Assembly (NCBI GenBank): GCA_026389735.1
Contig: JAPLHH010000052.1
Coordinates: 1-30,030 of the forward strand
From: Chloroflexota bacterium
Lineage (GTDB): Bacteria > Chloroflexota > Dehalococcoidia > GIF9 > UBA5620
Reading direction: 5' to 3'
Length of the DNA stretch: 30,030 nt
How positions within the stretch are numbered: position 1 is the stretch's first letter; each line of letters opens with the position of its first letter. Below the pieces are notes generated by a model. The model did no database searches. It saw only the letters and a list, made by a program, of their open reading frames with translations, and was not told the DNA's origin. The position numbers were made by a program, and so were the translations under genes. Below, piece by piece: positions 17,326 to 24,830 of this stretch.

Positions 17326-18219
17326 CTAACGGCCGAATATGCCTTGTGGCCTCACAGCTAATACTACGAGCACTATGACGTAAAGAATAAGCATCTGGGC
17401 GGTAGCACCGGCGAAATAGCCACCAAGAGTTTGAGCTAACCCCAGAATCATACCCCCTATAAATGTCCCCAGCATGCTGCCTAAACCTCCTATTATGACT
17501 GCGCCAAAGGCGATGATGAGAAAGGATACTCCTGATGTCGGGGTAAACGGAAAGGTCAACCCAAGGAACACGCCGGCTATAGCCGCAGTTACCATGGCTA
17601 TAGCAAAGGCGAAGGCATATACGCGGTTAATATTTATCCCCATCAAATGAGCTGCTCTCCTATCCTGAGAGGCAGCATTAATAGCTTTGCCCAAGTAAGT
17701 CCTGCTCATGAATTCACGGAGGAGGAGCACCATAATTAAAGCGGCAATAAAATCCAGCAGATATACCAGCGGGACATGAACCACGCCAACGCTAAGATTT
17801 TCAAGGGCATAAGGCGTTGTTAAACCCCTTCCATACGGCGTCCAAAGGAGTTGAACAGAATTTTGAATTACAAGGGAAATCCCAAGGGCAATTAGCAATG
17901 GAGCTTCCATTGATACTCCAAAAGCCCGGCTCATGAGATATTTTTGAATAGCGAAACCGATTCCAAACAATAGGGGTATAATAATGACTAAGCTTAGAAT
18001 AGGGTCTAGCCCAAACATCGCAAATTTACGGCCAAAGAGTTCGCCAGTCATTGCAAAAAAAGCAAAGTAGGTGCCTAATATGACCAGGTCCCCATGGGCT
18101 ACGTTTATCAGCCTCATAACCCCGAAAACTATCGAAAGACCCAGGGCAATCAAAACGTATAATCCGCCCAAAAAGATACCCATAATTATGGGTGTAGATA
18201 AGTCAACTAAAAATGCCAT
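17326..18219 (-). CDS. livH: Branched-chain amino acid-type ABC transporter permease LivH
   Basis: This 297-residue polytopic membrane protein shows the LivH signature GLSIVFGVMRLINVAHGD (27-44), the coupling loop GKAINAASQDRRAAHLMGIN and the glycine-rich GGLGSMLGTFIGG motif near the C-terminus. It forms the membrane channel together with LivM. It starts 16 bases after livF and ends seven bases before livM, so the four transport genes form a tight transcriptional unit. Confidence 0.93.
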   Translation of the reverse strand: MAFLVDLSTPIIMGIFLGGLYVLIALGLSIVFGVMRLINVAHGDLVILGTYFAFFAMTGELFGRKFAMFGLDPILSLVIIIPLLFGIGFAIQKYLMSRAFGVSMEAPLLIALGISLVIQNSVQLLWTPYGRGLTTPYALENLSVGVVHVPLVYLLDFIAALIMVLLLREFMSRTYLGKAINAASQDRRAAHLMGININRVYAFAFAIAMVTAAIAGVFLGLTFPFTPTSGVSFLIIAFGAVIIGGLGSMLGTFIGGMILGLAQTLGGYFAGATAQMLILYVIVLVVLAVRPQGIFGR

Positions 18220-18235
18220 CTATAGCACGTCCTTT

Positions 18236-18955
18236 TTATATGCCGAAGTAAGCCTTTTTAACCTCTTCTTCTTCTCTAAGCTGAACAGCGGTGCCGCTTA
18301 AGGTTACACACCCTGTCTCTAATATATATGCCCGATCTGCTTCCTGAAGAGTGCGCCTTACATTCTGCTCCACAAATAGTATGGTAATGCCAGTTTCCCT
18401 GATCTCGGCCAGGGCTTTAAATAATTCGTTCACTACAATAGGAGCTAAACCAAGCGACATTTCGTCTAGAAGCATAAGTTCGGGGTCTGCCATTAAGCCA
18501 CGCGCGATTACCAGCATTTGCTGCTCGCCGCCACTGAGCGTTTTAGCTGTTTGCTTCTTTCTTTTTTCTAATATAGGGAAGTGCTGATAAACTCTCTTGA
18601 GGTTTTCTGCTTTCTTATACCTTGCTCTACGACCATATGAACCTATTATGATGTTATCTATGACGCTCATTTCAGGGAATATCCCTCTTCCTTCTGGGAC
18701 CTGTGTGATGCCAAGTTCGACTACGTGGTGGGGCTCTGAGTTGGTGATATCATTTCCTTCAAATTCAATGTGACCCTTGGCAGGATGAAGCAAGCCTGAT
18801 ATTGTGTCCAGCAGTGTAGATTTACCTGCTGTATTGGCACCAATAAGGGCTACCATTTCACCACTTCTCACTTCCAGTGACACATCCCACAGAGCTTGAA
18901 AAGTGCCATGGAATACATCTATATTGCTAACTTTCAATAATACTTCTTGAGCCAT
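18236..18955 (-). CDS. livF: Branched-chain amino acid-type ABC transporter ATPase LivF
   Basis: This 239-residue ATP-binding protein has Walker A GANTAGKST (39-47), the Q-loop in ITQVPEGRGIF, the ABC signature LSGGEQQM (140-147) and Walker B LMLLDEMSLGLAP (160-172). Walker A has T where GANGAGKST is usual, and the Walker B proline after DE is replaced by methionine; both are tolerated variants. The C-terminus KKAYFGI is typical of LivF. It works with LivG at the inner face of the membrane. A fragment of a second LivF-like gene lies at 29540-29758. Confidence 0.93.
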   Translation of the reverse strand: MAQEVLLKVSNIDVFHGTFQALWDVSLEVRSGEMVALIGANTAGKSTLLDTISGLLHPAKGHIEFEGNDITNSEPHHVVELGITQVPEGRGIFPEMSVIDNIIIGSYGRRARYKKAENLKRVYQHFPILEKRKKQTAKTLSGGEQQMLVIARGLMADPELMLLDEMSLGLAPIVVNELFKALAEIRETGITILFVEQNVRRTLQEADRAYILETGCVTLSGTAVQLREEEEVKKAYFGI

Positions 18956-18981
18956 TTTATATTACGAATATTATTGTTAAA

Positions 18982-19704
18982 TCATGCACCGAAGTAAGCT
19001 TCGATTACCTTGCTATCCTCCATTACCTCCTTGGGCTTGCCTTCGGCGATTTTCACGCCTTTATCTATCACTATAATCCTATCAACCGCCTCCACTATTA
19101 CTCTCACAACATGCTCAACCAGTATAACTGTTTTACCCATTTCACGTATTTCTTTTACCATGGCTAATACCCGCGGAATTTCCACGTCGGTTGAACCTGC
19201 AGCTATTTCATCGAGCATTATTAATGCTGGATTGCTCCCCAGGGCTCTGGCTAGCTCAAGTTTTTTAAGATTTAACGTTGTTAAATCTCTAGCTAGCATA
19301 TCTTTCTGCTGTGAAAGACCCACAAGGTTAAGTATCTTGGCATCTTCAATCCCAGCCGCTTTTTTGAGTTCACTCCCGTATGTTGCCGCCACCAGAATGT
19401 TCTCCCGCACTGACAAATTGGTAAACGGCTGAGGAATCTGATAAGTTCTGGCAATTCCAAGGTGGCAAATTTTATGTGGCGGCAGACCCACGATGTCATT
19501 TCCCTTGAACCTTATGGCTCCAGAGTCAGGTTGGTATTTACCAGCTATGACATTTAGCAGCGTTGTCTTGCCAGCACCGTTTGGGCCCATCAAGCCTACG
19601 ACTTCACCCGCCTGCATATCGAAACTTAAGTCACTAACAGCAACTATTCCTCCGAAACGCTTATTTACTCCAACGACTGAAAGAATCGGCGCTTCCAACG
19701 TCAT
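18982..19704 (-). CDS. livG: Branched-chain amino acid-type ABC transporter ATPase LivG
   Basis: This 240-residue ATPase has Walker A GPNGAGKTT (40-48), the LivG motif GIARTYQIPQPF (83-94) and Walker B LIMLDEIAAG (161-170). The signature region reads LTTLNLKKLELARAL instead of LSGGQ-like residues. This kind of degenerate signature occurs in LivG relatives, where LivF supplies the intact signature to the pair. The ATG at 19704 is chosen because AGAAAGGTG precedes it and the protein then starts directly at the ABC fold. The frame stays open further upstream, but that stretch is the tail of a decayed gene. Confidence 0.92.
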   Translation of the reverse strand: MTLEAPILSVVGVNKRFGGIVAVSDLSFDMQAGEVVGLMGPNGAGKTTLLNVIAGKYQPDSGAIRFKGNDIVGLPPHKICHLGIARTYQIPQPFTNLSVRENILVAATYGSELKKAAGIEDAKILNLVGLSQQKDMLARDLTTLNLKKLELARALGSNPALIMLDEIAAGSTDVEIPRVLAMVKEIREMGKTVILVEHVVRVIVEAVDRIIVIDKGVKIAEGKPKEVMEDSKVIEAYFGA

Positions 19705-19749
19705 CACCTTTCTCTGGCTTAAAACCAGGTGAAAAATTTTCAAAAAAGG

Positions 19750-20208
19750 CCGTCGACATTGATTTTTCTGTCTTCCTCCACTGACAAACTGGCATGTCTT
19801 CTGGACAAGGCAGTCCACGGCGGCACTACCTATGTCATCCAGCAGTAGCTCTCATAAAGTTTCTTTGTTGCCGAAGTGGTATGCCACCTTCTTTTCCAAG
19901 CGAGGACCAATAGTGCAGACCACCGTAGCCAGCTCCCTAGTGAGGATAGAAGCGAAGGAAGCAGCCAACCTTGAAGCGCCGTGCCGTTCTTCAGGTATAC
20001 TTTATACTTGGTCATGGCGTACCTCGGCTATCAGATACGATTCATAGACGATGTCTGGCTCTAGCAAGTGAAGGTCGTTCACACTGGCTAGCAGTTCCTC
20101 CAATAAAGTCACAATCTCTGCCTGTAGATTTGAATGCTTACCAATTCCCACCCGACACAGTACTTGCTCCACGTCCAGGGCCAGAGAGACATCCCAAAGG
20201 ACGGGCAT
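19750..20208 (-). pseudogene. Decayed corrinoid-reactivation protein (B12-dependent methionine synthase activation-domain type)
   Basis: On the - strand, translation in three frames gives consecutive pieces of one protein. From an ATG at 20208 comes LDVEQVLCRVGIGKHSN ... EPDIVYESYLIAEVR. Near 20010 a shift gives YKVYLKNGTALQGWLLPSLL. Near 19945 a second shift gives ELATVVCTIGPRLEKKVAYHF, a TGA, and ELLLDDIGSAAVDCL. The TVVCTIGPRLE and DIGSAAVDCL blocks and the N-terminal VL-R-GY-like block resemble the small proteins related to the methionine synthase activation domain that travel with UroD methyltransferases. The C-terminal half is missing. The order UroD, activation protein, LivG on one strand suggests it was once the third working part of the corrinoid module. 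The frames are visible directly; the family match is from memory of its motifs. Confidence 0.7.
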
Positions 20209-20286
20209 CAGTTTCTCCCGAAGTGCAGAATAGTGCTGATAAACTCCATAAAGTGCCGACCAGTCCCTTTTCTTTGTATTTATCTG

Positions 20287-21624
20287 TCAACGGTAAACGC
20301 CGTATTCCCTGGTGAATTCTATCATTGCCCTCATATTTTCAGGCTTCGCATCCTCGCTCGCCATAGATGCATCCATAATAAAGCCTCCTCCCTCACCAAG
20401 GACATCTATAAGCTCTTTACAGTAGTCTCTGACTTCTTGAGGAGTCCCTAGGACCAACAATCGCATTGGGACGCTACCTCGGAAGCATACACGGTCGCCA
20501 AGTATTTTCTTTGCCTTATGAATGTCTACATTCTCAAAGTGATATATACACTTTCCTTTAGGGACGTCCTTAATAATCTCTAGACGCGATGTGTAATCCC
20601 CCTCAATGAGCAAATTGGGCACTAGCCCGTGGTCGATCAGTCCTAACATGACCTTTTTTAGAGTAGGCCAGTAAAATTCCTCAAACTGTTTCAGGGACAG
20701 GAGGCCACCTTTGCCATCACGGCTGGGAGCTGTGCCCTTGTGGAGAGGCACGAATGTAATAGGAATTCCAGTAATCTTGGCAGTAGCTATCGCCATATCA
20801 AGTAGTATCCGCGCAAATTTTTCGCAAGCCTCTTTGACGGCCTCTGGCTGTCTATACATATCTAACACCATCCCATTTGTTCCTCTTAGGGTGTCTGAAA
20901 TGGCGTCGAAGGGGGCTCCGGCAAGGGCCCCGTTCCAACAGGGGAAGCCGAGCCCGTTCATTTCCTTAGCAAACGAAGTTAAGAATGCAATATAATTCAA
21001 AGAGGCTTGTCCTGCCTCTAGCAACTTGTGGGTTGCCTCCATGCCTTCCGGAGTACCAAAGGCAAATAGATTGGGATAGATAGTAAAGTACGCGAACAAG
21101 TTGCGCAAAGGCGAAAGTGCCTCGAAAGCCTTTAGATTCCCGCACACACGTGGCAGGTACTTTCTCAGCATGAAATCGGAGGGGTCGTTGATTAAGGCGT
21201 CATATTCGTCTGCCTTCATATATTCCTCTTCAACAAACTGGTGTCCCATGCTCAAGTCGATACCATGACCAGGCCATCTAAGTTGCTTAACATCGAGGGC
21301 ATCCAATAGCGGGCCAACGCTAAAGAAGATGGGTGCCTGATATGCATCTGGCTCAAGTTCTGTAATTGTTTTTCTGGTTGCCCGCCTGGCTATCTCAGTG
21401 TCATACACAACGTCATAGCAACTCACATTAGAATATCTAGCGTAGAAATACTCCCACATTGGTACAAACGGTACCCTATCTGGTTTTTTAAGTTGTATGG
21501 CGTCGGCAATCCTTTTTGTTCTTTTTTTGTAAGCCTCCTCGGCTTCTTTACTGACAAACTCAATACCCGGTGCTGAGCACCATAATTCTAGCTGCTCTTG
21601 TGTTTTATCAATAACCTTTTCCAT
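20287..21624 (-). CDS. UroD-fold corrinoid methyltransferase (MtaA/CmuA-like)
   Basis: This 445-residue protein belongs to the uroporphyrinogen decarboxylase superfamily but is longer than HemE and lies directly after a corrinoid protein gene, so methyl transfer to or from a corrinoid is the likely role. Segments typical of the fold are RIADAIQLKKPDRVPFVPMW (37-56), DSE-like APFDAISDTLRG and the C-terminal GGFIMDAS block. The zinc motif HxCG of MtaA/MtbA is replaced by LLIEGDYTSRLE, so the metal site, if any, differs. AGGAGGTG precedes the ATG and only 13 bases separate it from the corrinoid gene stop. The methyl donor could be a methoxylated aromatic, a methylamine or a thiol; the sequence does not say. 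Confidence 0.85.
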   Translation of the reverse strand: MEKVIDKTQEQLELWCSAPGIEFVSKEAEEAYKKRTKRIADAIQLKKPDRVPFVPMWEYFYARYSNVSCYDVVYDTEIARRATRKTITELEPDAYQAPIFFSVGPLLDALDVKQLRWPGHGIDLSMGHQFVEEEYMKADEYDALINDPSDFMLRKYLPRVCGNLKAFEALSPLRNLFAYFTIYPNLFAFGTPEGMEATHKLLEAGQASLNYIAFLTSFAKEMNGLGFPCWNGALAGAPFDAISDTLRGTNGMVLDMYRQPEAVKEACEKFARILLDMAIATAKITGIPITFVPLHKGTAPSRDGKGGLLSLKQFEEFYWPTLKKVMLGLIDHGLVPNLLIEGDYTSRLEIIKDVPKGKCIYHFENVDIHKAKKILGDRVCFRGSVPMRLLVLGTPQEVRDYCKELIDVLGEGGGFIMDASMASEDAKPENMRAMIEFTREYGVYR

Positions 21625-21637
21625 CTTTCTTCACCTC

Positions 21638-22294
21638 CTAACTAGCCCTCTGGCGAGGATTCTTATTTGGCTCTACCCACGCTCTGGCTAGCTGTACTGC
21701 CGCCATGGCATCTTGCCCATAAGCATCGGCTCCAGTATATTTCCTGATTTCCTCATCAATCACACCACCGCCAATCATAATCTTCACCTTATCCCGCGTA
21801 CCAGCAGCTGTTATAGCAGCCACTGTTTCCTTCATGGCGTCAAACGCTAGTGTCAAAAAGCCGCTCAACCCAACGATGTCGGCACCAGTCTCCTTTATCT
21901 TGTCAACGAATGCCTGAGGGGGCTGGTCGACACCAAGGTTATAAACTTCAAAACCGTTGGTATCAAGCATAAAGTCCACGATATTTAAGCCAATATCGTG
22001 GATATCCCCAGCAACAGTTCCCAGAACAACCTTCCCCAAGCGTTTTACCTCAGCCTCTTTGGTCAACCTAGGCTTAACCATTTCGGTTATTTGTTTCAGT
22101 ATCTCACCGGAGTATATGAGGTCGGGTATGAAGTATTCACCAGCGGCAAACCGCTTGCCCACGATCTCCATAGCACTTTTGCTGTCTTCCAGTATTTTCA
22201 TAGGATCAGCGCCCTTATTCAGACGTTCCTTTACAACTTTCAGAGCTTCCTCTTCCTTTAAGTCTGACATTAAATTAATTAAATCTTCAGCCAT
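21638..22294 (-). CDS. Corrinoid (B12-binding) methyl-carrier protein
   Basis: This 218-residue cobalamin-binding protein carries methyl groups between methyltransferases. The N-terminal helical cap domain spans about 1-85 (FAAGEYFIPDLIYSGEIL). The Rossmann B12 domain has the DxHxxG motif as GDIHDIG (D97, H99 as lower axial ligand, G102), the SxL-like GLSGFLT and the GGG near the end (GGGVIDEE). It matches MtbC/MttC/MtaC-type proteins in length and order. GGAGGG precedes the ATG. It starts 192 bases after the livK stop, with a strong stem-loop between, and leads into the UroD-fold methyltransferase. Confidence 0.93.
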   Translation of the reverse strand: MAEDLINLMSDLKEEEALKVVKERLNKGADPMKILEDSKSAMEIVGKRFAAGEYFIPDLIYSGEILKQITEMVKPRLTKEAEVKRLGKVVLGTVAGDIHDIGLNIVDFMLDTNGFEVYNLGVDQPPQAFVDKIKETGADIVGLSGFLTLAFDAMKETVAAITAAGTRDKVKIMIGGGVIDEEIRKYTGADAYGQDAMAAVQLARAWVEPNKNPRQRAS

Positions 22295-22432
22295 AAATCA
22301 ACCCTCCTTTCTTTTCAGCCACGGCGTTCAATATATCTTAATTTTAGACATACCTCTAACACGTTAACACAAACCGCTATCTGTCTAAACGGTTCCTGTC
22401 GACTACCAAATTGAATGAACAGAGATTAAGCA

Positions 22433-22474
22433 AACGGGGATATCTCTCGCATCATAGCAAAGGATATCCCCGTT
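22433..22474 (-). terminator. Stem-loop just after livK (attenuator or mRNA-end stabiliser)
   Basis: AACGGGGATATC (22433-22444) pairs perfectly with GATATCCCCGTT (22463-22474), a 12-base stem with an 18-base loop. It starts 12 bases after the livK stop codon on the transcribed strand. No strong U-run follows. In binding-protein transport operons such stems often cap the binding-protein message and lower downstream expression. The rest of the 192-base gap shows no riboswitch I can recognise. Confidence 0.6.
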
Positions 22475-22486
22475 GCCATAGACATC

Positions 22487-23839
22487 TTACTTGTAGGGGA
22501 TGGGGAATACCGCCTCAGCCTCCACTGGGCAGAAGTCGTGATAGGAAATGATTACTGGACATTCCCATACCCATGGTTTGTCAGTCTTCTGCCACTGGCC
22601 AAAAAAGAGTGGTAACCGGCTAAAGTGCTCCTCTTCGGTAAACTTAACACGATTAGTAACTGTCATCAAATCGGTTTCCCCTATAGCTTTATTAACCGCC
22701 TCTGCGTTAAGTGTGCCTGCCCTTTCGATGGCGTCAACCAGGACTTGAATTGAAGGATAGCCATGCCCTATAGCTGGGTTTAATGGTTGACCTGTAGCTT
22801 TAACCCATCTTTCATAGAGGGACATTGGAGTTGTGCCACCAATACCGGGGGAATCTTTAAAGTTTGGGGACCACCATGTGTCTCCAGCAACACCAAGTGG
22901 GAGGTCACCACCCCAGGAATTTGCATCTATATAGAAAAGGTGAGCTCTTACGGCAACAACGATCTTAGGCTGAAAGCCCTGCGCTTGACACTGTCTCCAC
23001 ATCGCCCCAAAATCAGGGCCAGGACAATTGCCCCAGAGCATTTCACAACCATAGTTCTTCCACTCTTTTATTATAGGCGTAAAGTCCGTAGTTCCCATGG
23101 GAAACAGGCCCAATTTTCTTTCTGCACCCAAAACATCAAGCCCCCATTCTCCTAGTGCTGGAGGCATGTTTGCGTACCAACCTACACCATCTGGGTCATC
23201 TGAGGCGAAGACACCTGCTTTCTTGTTGGTCTTGTTACCGAACATATCCAGCATGCCTAGCCATTGATCCGTTGAGGTATATCCCTTTTTATTATACCGG
23301 AAATCTCCCTCTGCAGCTGGGATAACTATAGCAAAACCCGTAAACCAGGTGTATGGCCAAGGTGGGTCAACCGTCCCCCGCACAGACAGCCAGGGTTCCA
23401 ACGGACCACCTGAGACAATATGTGGGACCTTATACTGGTCAGCTAAGTTAGCTATAGGGATGTGCATCTCGCACGGCGAATCAGGTGATACAAGAAACCG
23501 TACATTATCCCTGAGAATCAGGTCTTCAGCAAGACTCCCTACCTTTTGCGGGTTGCTCTCGCTATCGGCGACTATAAGTCGCATGGGTATTTTCGCTCCG
23601 TACTCTTTTACATATACTCCACCTTGCTTATTGATATCCTCGACGGCCGCTTTATACCCAAATGTGCAGCCTTCACCAAAACCGGCAAACATGCCCGTCA
23701 TCGACGCAACGCTGCCTATGAGGATTTCTTTCACAGCCGGTGGCGCCGCTGGACCCGGTGTTGCTGGTGCAACACAGCCGGAGAAAATCAACCCGGTTGC
23801 CAATAAAATCGCCAATGGAATTAACAGAAACTTTTTCAT
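22487..23839 (-). CDS. livK: Branched-chain amino acid-type ABC transporter substrate-binding lipoprotein
   Basis: This 450-residue binding protein has a signal peptide ending in a lipobox (LIFSGC, acylated C22), so it is anchored outside the membrane. The mature part is a type-I periplasmic-binding fold (IGSVASMTGMFAGFGEG at the first strand, DSESNPQKVGSLAEDLI, SPDSPCEMHIPIANL). It is larger than typical LivK (about 370), as is common for aromatic- or urea-type binders of this family. AAAGGAG precedes the ATG. It is the first gene of the - strand unit, ahead of the corrinoid and methyltransferase genes, and supplies substrate to LivFGHM further downstream. Confidence 0.9.
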   Translation of the reverse strand: MKKFLLIPLAILLATGLIFSGCVAPATPGPAAPPAVKEILIGSVASMTGMFAGFGEGCTFGYKAAVEDINKQGGVYVKEYGAKIPMRLIVADSESNPQKVGSLAEDLILRDNVRFLVSPDSPCEMHIPIANLADQYKVPHIVSGGPLEPWLSVRGTVDPPWPYTWFTGFAIVIPAAEGDFRYNKKGYTSTDQWLGMLDMFGNKTNKKAGVFASDDPDGVGWYANMPPALGEWGLDVLGAERKLGLFPMGTTDFTPIIKEWKNYGCEMLWGNCPGPDFGAMWRQCQAQGFQPKIVVAVRAHLFYIDANSWGGDLPLGVAGDTWWSPNFKDSPGIGGTTPMSLYERWVKATGQPLNPAIGHGYPSIQVLVDAIERAGTLNAEAVNKAIGETDLMTVTNRVKFTEEEHFSRLPLFFGQWQKTDKPWVWECPVIISYHDFCPVEAEAVFPIPYK

Positions 23840-23934
23840 TGTTGCTTACTCCTTTCGTTAAAGATTTTGAAGTATATTATCCATTACCCAATTTACCCTC
23901 CTCACATGATACTCTCCTTTCTCTAATGAGATTA

Positions 23935-24087
23935 TCACATATCAGCTTCCCCTAGAGCTTTATTAATCTCAGTAGTCATCCCCCTGTATTCCCAAGGTGG
24001 CGTAACTTCCATCCACATACCCATCCATGGTTTCATAGGACCAGTTGCACTAACAAAATGTTTATAAGTCTGCTCAACCTTAATTAA
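23935..24087 (-). other. Short open frame, possible C-terminal gene remnant
   Basis: On the - strand, about 50 codons are open and end at 23935, with protein-like composition (KHFVSATGPMKPWMGMWMEV ... EINKALGEADM). There is no start codon with a ribosome site, and the frame is closed upstream at 24088. It looks like the tail of a lost gene upstream of livK. I do not recognise the family. The remainder of 23840-24189 holds the unmarked livK leader and no other coding signal. Confidence 0.3.
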
Positions 24088-24189
24088 TTATCTCTTTTCT
24101 CACCCCCTAGAGTACCTTACTCAATTATATATTACATGTCAAGGGGGCGAATTGCCTCATAATTAATGTTACCGAAAGTGGTATCGTTG

Positions 24190-24655
24190 TGGAGTGCCCT
24201 GGATGTGTGTTCCCGATTTAAACTGATCGGCTATTCACGGGAGAAATCGTGGACTAACGGTTTATGCTAGTATCTCTGGGTTATTTCCTGGCTACGCTCA
24301 CATGGGGTTAAGTCAACCTTTGTCTTCACTGTGGATAATGGTGAGGAATTTGGCGGCGAATCGTGGCTGAAGGTAAGAGAACTACGGAACCTCATCAGCG
24401 TTTTTGGCTGCAGGCTAATTCAAAACCACAAGGGGGCACTGCGGTCTAGCCCTAAAAGTCCCAGGATACTCTTAATATATTCAGAATACCCGTACTTTAA
24501 AAACTGTATAGTATGTCTTGGACACCGCACACAATTATCTTGACCAGCTGCTTCACTATTGCTATATTATCCCTATCAGTGGCTCTAGCTACCGCATCAA
24601 GGATAAGCTGAAGAATCTACAAAAAAGGGGATTTGAATAAATGCTTGGGGTGTGA
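24190..24655 (+). mobile_element. Degraded DDE integrase-core transposase (insertion sequence remnant)
   Basis: From 24190 to 24435 one frame reads as an integrase catalytic core: SALDVCSRFKLIGYSREKS (first catalytic Asp), a TAG stop, then FVFTVDNGEEFGG (second Asp) and LISVFGCRLIQNHKG. After 24435 the frame is lost where the catalytic Glu region should be. A further piece in another frame (YLDQLLHYCYIIPISG ... KDKLKNLQKRGFE) ends at a stop near 24650, like a transposase C-terminus. The copy is dead (stop, frameshift, missing segments). The family is IS481/IS3-like by the rve core, but not assignable more precisely. Confidence 0.75.
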
Positions 24656-24676
24656 TAATTTTATTTTGCCCGGGGT

Positions 24677-24718
24677 GGGTCAGTTTTAAGCGGTAACCCG
24701 GGTCAATTGTAAGCGGTA
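24677..24718. repeat. Two direct repeats forming a likely insertion-sequence end
   Basis: GGGTCAGTTTTAAGCGGTA (24677-24695) and GGGTCAATTGTAAGCGGTA (24700-24718) differ at two positions and repeat with a 23-base period. They lie about 25 bases after the end of the dead transposase, as expected for a transposase-binding terminus. Related GTCA repeats occur at 12745-12797. The next 110 bases up to the second transhydroxylase start hold only a strong ribosome site. Confidence 0.6.
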
Positions 24719-24830
24719 GTCTACACTCTAATGCGAGGGGGTGCGAGGTACCTGTCAAACAGAGCACCAGGTTGGCTTATCCAACACGGGACGTAGTAAT
24801 TAAGACAACAAAAAGATTAGGAGGTGGCAT

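Noticed and set aside
19705..19818. Longer livG start (38 more codons)
   Set aside because: The extension translates the tail of the decayed activation gene (DCLVQKTCQF) and has no match to LivG. A good ribosome site lies before the ATG at 19704.
22295..22486. Cobalamin riboswitch ahead of the corrinoid protein gene
   Set aside because: No B12-box or multi-helix leader could be recognised; only the single stem-loop after livK and a ribosome site are visible.
24130..24150. TTGACA followed by TATAAT on the - strand near 24140
   Set aside because: The two boxes are only about seven bases apart, so they cannot form one sigma-70 promoter.
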